Shown here piece by piece: positions 14,585-16,463 of a stretch of 16,463 nucleotides of DNA; the first letter of the stretch is position 1, and each line of letters begins with the position of its first letter. The notes beneath the pieces were generated by a model. That model saw nothing but the letters and a program-made list of their open reading frames with translations. It did not search any database and was not told where the DNA came from. Position numbers and translations under genes: made by a program. The DNA comes from Bacilli bacterium (lineage in GTDB: Bacteria; Bacillota_I; Bacilli_A; RF39; UBA660), in the NCBI GenBank assembly GCA_028685445.1, contig JAQUDY010000005.1, forward strand, positions 1-16,463, written 5' to 3'.

Positions 14585-15238
14585 CTATTTAATAACTATA
14601 AATGAATTTAAAATATATAATTCATCTTTTTTATTATAATTAATTTTAATTTTATGTATGATGTCTTCTTCTTTATAATTATAATTTTCAGTGGCACATA
14701 AAGTTTTATCTTTTTTTATCATATCCAGTAACAAGTTATTATCTTTCTCTAATATTGCTTTTAAACAATAACTAGTATCATTATCTAAATATTCATAAAA
14801 ATAGTTACCATCTTTATAATAATTATCAATATTTTCTTTTAATATATTTGTTTGAAAAAACATATTGCTATAATTATTAATCAGGTCTAAATCGATTTTT
14901 TTAAAAGAGTCATTTAATTTTAAATAAGTATATATAAATTTAAACTTACTTGATTCTTTTTCTAATAAATTGATATTTTTTATATTAAAATTATTATCCA
15001 AAGCATTATTTAAAGATTTTAAAATTCTATCATTATTAAAGTATCGATTTAATTCTTCTTTGGTATCTTTGGGAATGGTTTTATAACCTACATTATATGG
15101 TTTTGAAGTAGTAGTAATTATTTCTTTTGAATCATCTTTTATATTAAATAAATAAGTAATAAAATATATTGCCAATATCAAAATTACGACTAAGACTATC
15201 CCTGAGAGAATTAAACCAAGTTTTTTAGTATTGTCCAT
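14585..15238 (-). CDS. Membrane-anchored protein of unknown function
   Basis: I do not recognise a family. The 217-residue product has a short cytoplasmic start (MDNTKKLG), one strong membrane segment (about residues 9-31), and a polar Lys/Asn/Asp-rich region that should be outside the cell (no lipobox, no obvious signal-peptidase site). The outer part is predicted to be mostly helical in the middle (about 60-150) with a short beta-rich end, and it contains two cysteines, CLKA and LCATEN. Ribosome site AAGGTGA precedes ATG 15238. It ends 13 bases before ppdK, so it is probably the first gene of that operon, although nothing in it suggests a metabolic role. Confidence 0.75.
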   Translation of the reverse strand: MDNTKKLGLILSGIVLVVILILAIYFITYLFNIKDDSKEIITTTSKPYNVGYKTIPKDTKEELNRYFNNDRILKSLNNALDNNFNIKNINLLEKESSKFKFIYTYLKLNDSFKKIDLDLINNYSNMFFQTNILKENIDNYYKDGNYFYEYLDNDTSYCLKAILEKDNNLLLDMIKKDKTLCATENYNYKEEDIIHKIKINYNKKDELYILNSFIVIK

Positions 15239-15317
15239 CTACTATCACCTTATAAATATTTTATCATAATTATTTCTATTTTTATCTTATAAATTGTTTT
15301 TATACTTGATTTGACAA

Positions 15318-16208
15318 TTATTTTTGTCCTCTAGGATGTGATTTTAAATATGCTTTTCTTACTTCTTCATTAGTTAAGTGAGTATAAATACTTGTTGTAT
15401 TTAGATTAGAGTGTCCTAAAAGTTCAGCTACACTCTTAATATTACATCCTTCATTTAACATCATAGTAGCAAAACTGTGTCTAAAAGTATGAGGTGATAC
15501 TTTAAAATGGATTTCAGCTTTTTTAATAATTTTATTTATTATACTTCTAACTCCACGGTCAGTTAATTTAGTACCAAGGTGATTAACTAATAAATAATCT
15601 GTTTCTTTATTTTTTAGTAGTAAACGGCGATCTTCATTTAAATATTTATTAAGAATATCATTACAATAAGATCCGTAGAATACAAATCTTTCCTTATTAC
15701 CTTTTCCACATATTTTAATCTTTCTTTTATTAAATTCTATATCTTCAATCTTTATGTTTACTAGTTCACTTACTCTAACACCTGTTGCGAATAATAATTC
15801 TAAAATTAGTTTGTTTCGATTATTAAGTGGTTTTTCTTCTTTTAGAGAATCAATCATTACTTTGAAATCTTTATATTTAAAGTAATTAGGTAGTCTTTTT
15901 TCTTCTTTCATTCCTTTCACTAAATCAAAAGGGTTGTTTTTGATTATTTGTTCATTAACTAAAAACTTATAAAAACTTCTTAAGGTACTTAAAGCTCTAT
16001 TTATTGTTTTAGGTTTATAATTACTTTTTTTTAAGAAAATTATATAATCACTTATATCTTTATATTCCATCTTTAAATAATCTAGCTTTTTTTCTTTTAA
16101 ATATAATTCGTATTTTGATAAATCAAGTTCATAGTTTGTTTTAGTATGATCAGAGTATTTTTTTTCTAAAGAAATATAATCTAAAAATTTATATATATAA
16201 TCTTGCAT
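15318..16208 (-). CDS. xerD: Tyrosine recombinase of the XerC/XerD type
   Basis: Site-specific recombinase that resolves chromosome dimers at dif together with a partner recombinase. The 296-residue protein has the XerC/XerD length, an N-terminal SAM-like core-binding domain (about 1-90), and a catalytic domain with the full set: Arg145 (ATGVRVSEL), Lys169 (GKGNKER), His240 and Arg243 (HTFRHSFA), His266 (LLGHSNL), and nucleophile Tyr275 (TSIYTH). The C-terminal end HPRG also suits this family. XerC and XerD cannot be separated with certainty by eye, so the symbol is provisional. It has no mobile-element neighbours, att-like repeats or excisionase, so a chromosomal housekeeping role is more likely than an integrase. 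Ribosome site AGGTAGG precedes ATG 16208. Confidence 0.88.
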   Translation of the reverse strand: MQDYIYKFLDYISLEKKYSDHTKTNYELDLSKYELYLKEKKLDYLKMEYKDISDYIIFLKKSNYKPKTINRALSTLRSFYKFLVNEQIIKNNPFDLVKGMKEEKRLPNYFKYKDFKVMIDSLKEEKPLNNRNKLILELLFATGVRVSELVNIKIEDIEFNKRKIKICGKGNKERFVFYGSYCNDILNKYLNEDRRLLLKNKETDYLLVNHLGTKLTDRGVRSIINKIIKKAEIHFKVSPHTFRHSFATMMLNEGCNIKSVAELLGHSNLNTTSIYTHLTNEEVRKAYLKSHPRGQK

Positions 16209-16225
16209 ATTACCTACCTTTTTTT

Positions 16226-16234
16226 ATTATAGCA
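16226..16234 (-). promoter_or_regulatory. Extended -10 promoter candidate for the Xer recombinase
   Basis: On the minus strand this reads TGCTATAAT, a perfect extended -10 element (TGN plus TATAAT), about 18 bases before the xer start. A -35 box is not recognisable, which is acceptable for extended -10 promoters. It lies just after the terminator of the preceding gene. Confidence 0.4.
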
Positions 16235-16242
16235 TTAATACT

Positions 16243-16276
16243 ATAAAAAAGTTTCATTTTATTATCTTTGAAACTT
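16243..16276 (-). terminator. Rho-independent terminator of the Pro/Lys-rich protein gene
   Basis: AAGTTTCA (16249-16256) pairs perfectly with TGAAACTT (16269-16276) around a 12-base loop. On the minus strand the hairpin is followed by a run of six T, ending the transcript entering from the right edge. Confidence 0.75.
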
Positions 16277-16290
16277 CTTATTTATTAAAA

Positions 16291-16463
16291 CTAAATATCT
16301 AATACTTCTACTTGACTTTTTGGATCAGGTGGCAAAGATGTTGGTTCAGAAACCGATTTAGGAATAGACTTAGGCGCTGCAGCCGGAACTTTTTTTATCG
16401 GCGCCTTTGATTTTGTTTTTACTGGTTTAGTCGGTTTAGTTGGTTTTTTCTTAGATTTATTAA
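16291..16463 (-). CDS. C-terminal tail of a Pro/Lys-rich protein, 5' end beyond the window
   Basis: The minus-strand frame is open from the right edge to TAG at 16293-16291, giving 56 residues. It is low-complexity: KKKPTKPTKPVKTKSK, then alternating Pro/Ala/Ser/Lys, then a more acidic end (PPDPKSQVEVLDI). Codon choice and a following terminator support a real gene. Such tails are disordered linkers or wall-spanning/ribosome-associated extensions of many proteins, so the identity cannot be inferred from this end alone. Confidence 0.7.
   Translation of the reverse strand, partial: NKSKKKPTKPTKPVKTKSKAPIKKVPAAAPKSIPKSVSEPTSLPPDPKSQVEVLDI

Noticed and set aside
15318..16208. Tyrosine recombinase as a phage or element integrase
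   Set aside because: Length, motifs and C-terminus match XerC/XerD; there are no att repeats, excisionase or phage genes nearby.

Overview
The window is chromosomal DNA from a strongly AT-rich, spore-forming, Gram-positive-type bacterium (Bacillota). Several neighbourhoods recall Bacillus subtilis: recU followed by the class A penicillin-binding protein gene, meeting dnaD-nth head to tail, with cca close by; and gerE followed by gerM. Codon use is biased to A/T, and TGA acts as a stop (cca and dnaD both end in it), so this is not a code-4 mollicute. A gut-type Bacilli/Erysipelotrichia-like lineage is a reasonable guess, but the sequence does not settle the genus.

Layout. Positions 1-544 (minus) hold the start of a type IV prepilin-like protein that runs off the left edge. 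engB (592-1185, minus) is divergent from the recU-pbp1A pair (1296-4610, plus). This pair converges at a two-way terminator on the tightly packed cca-dnaD-nth run (6946-4623, minus). From 9940 to 6991 (minus) lies an accessory operon: a CmpB-like multispanning membrane protein, a peptidase-containing ABC exporter (C39 protease, membrane domain and ATPase), and two small genes whose products carry textbook double-glycine leaders and GxxxG motifs. I read this as a two-peptide (class IIb) bacteriocin locus with its own processing exporter. Its last gene lies only 44 bases from cca.

From 10064 to 11935 (plus) is a sporulation cluster: a 17-residue hydrophobic micro-ORF with a very strong ribosome site, a SpoIIIAH-like protein, GerE and GerM. 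It ends at a terminator shared with pyruvate phosphate dikinase (14571-11947, minus). Upstream of ppdK on the same strand are a membrane-anchored protein of unknown function, a XerC/XerD-type recombinase, and the C-terminal tail of a Pro/Lys-rich protein cut by the right edge.

How they fit together: most genes are housekeeping (ribosome assembly GTPase, Holliday junction resolvase, cell-wall synthase, base-excision repair, replication initiation, tRNA end repair, chromosome dimer resolution, pyruvate/PEP interconversion). The novel-looking part is the bacteriocin operon and the regulatory intergenic region (9941-10169) that separates it from the sporulation genes. No rRNA, tRNA, CRISPR array, insertion sequence or replication origin was seen.
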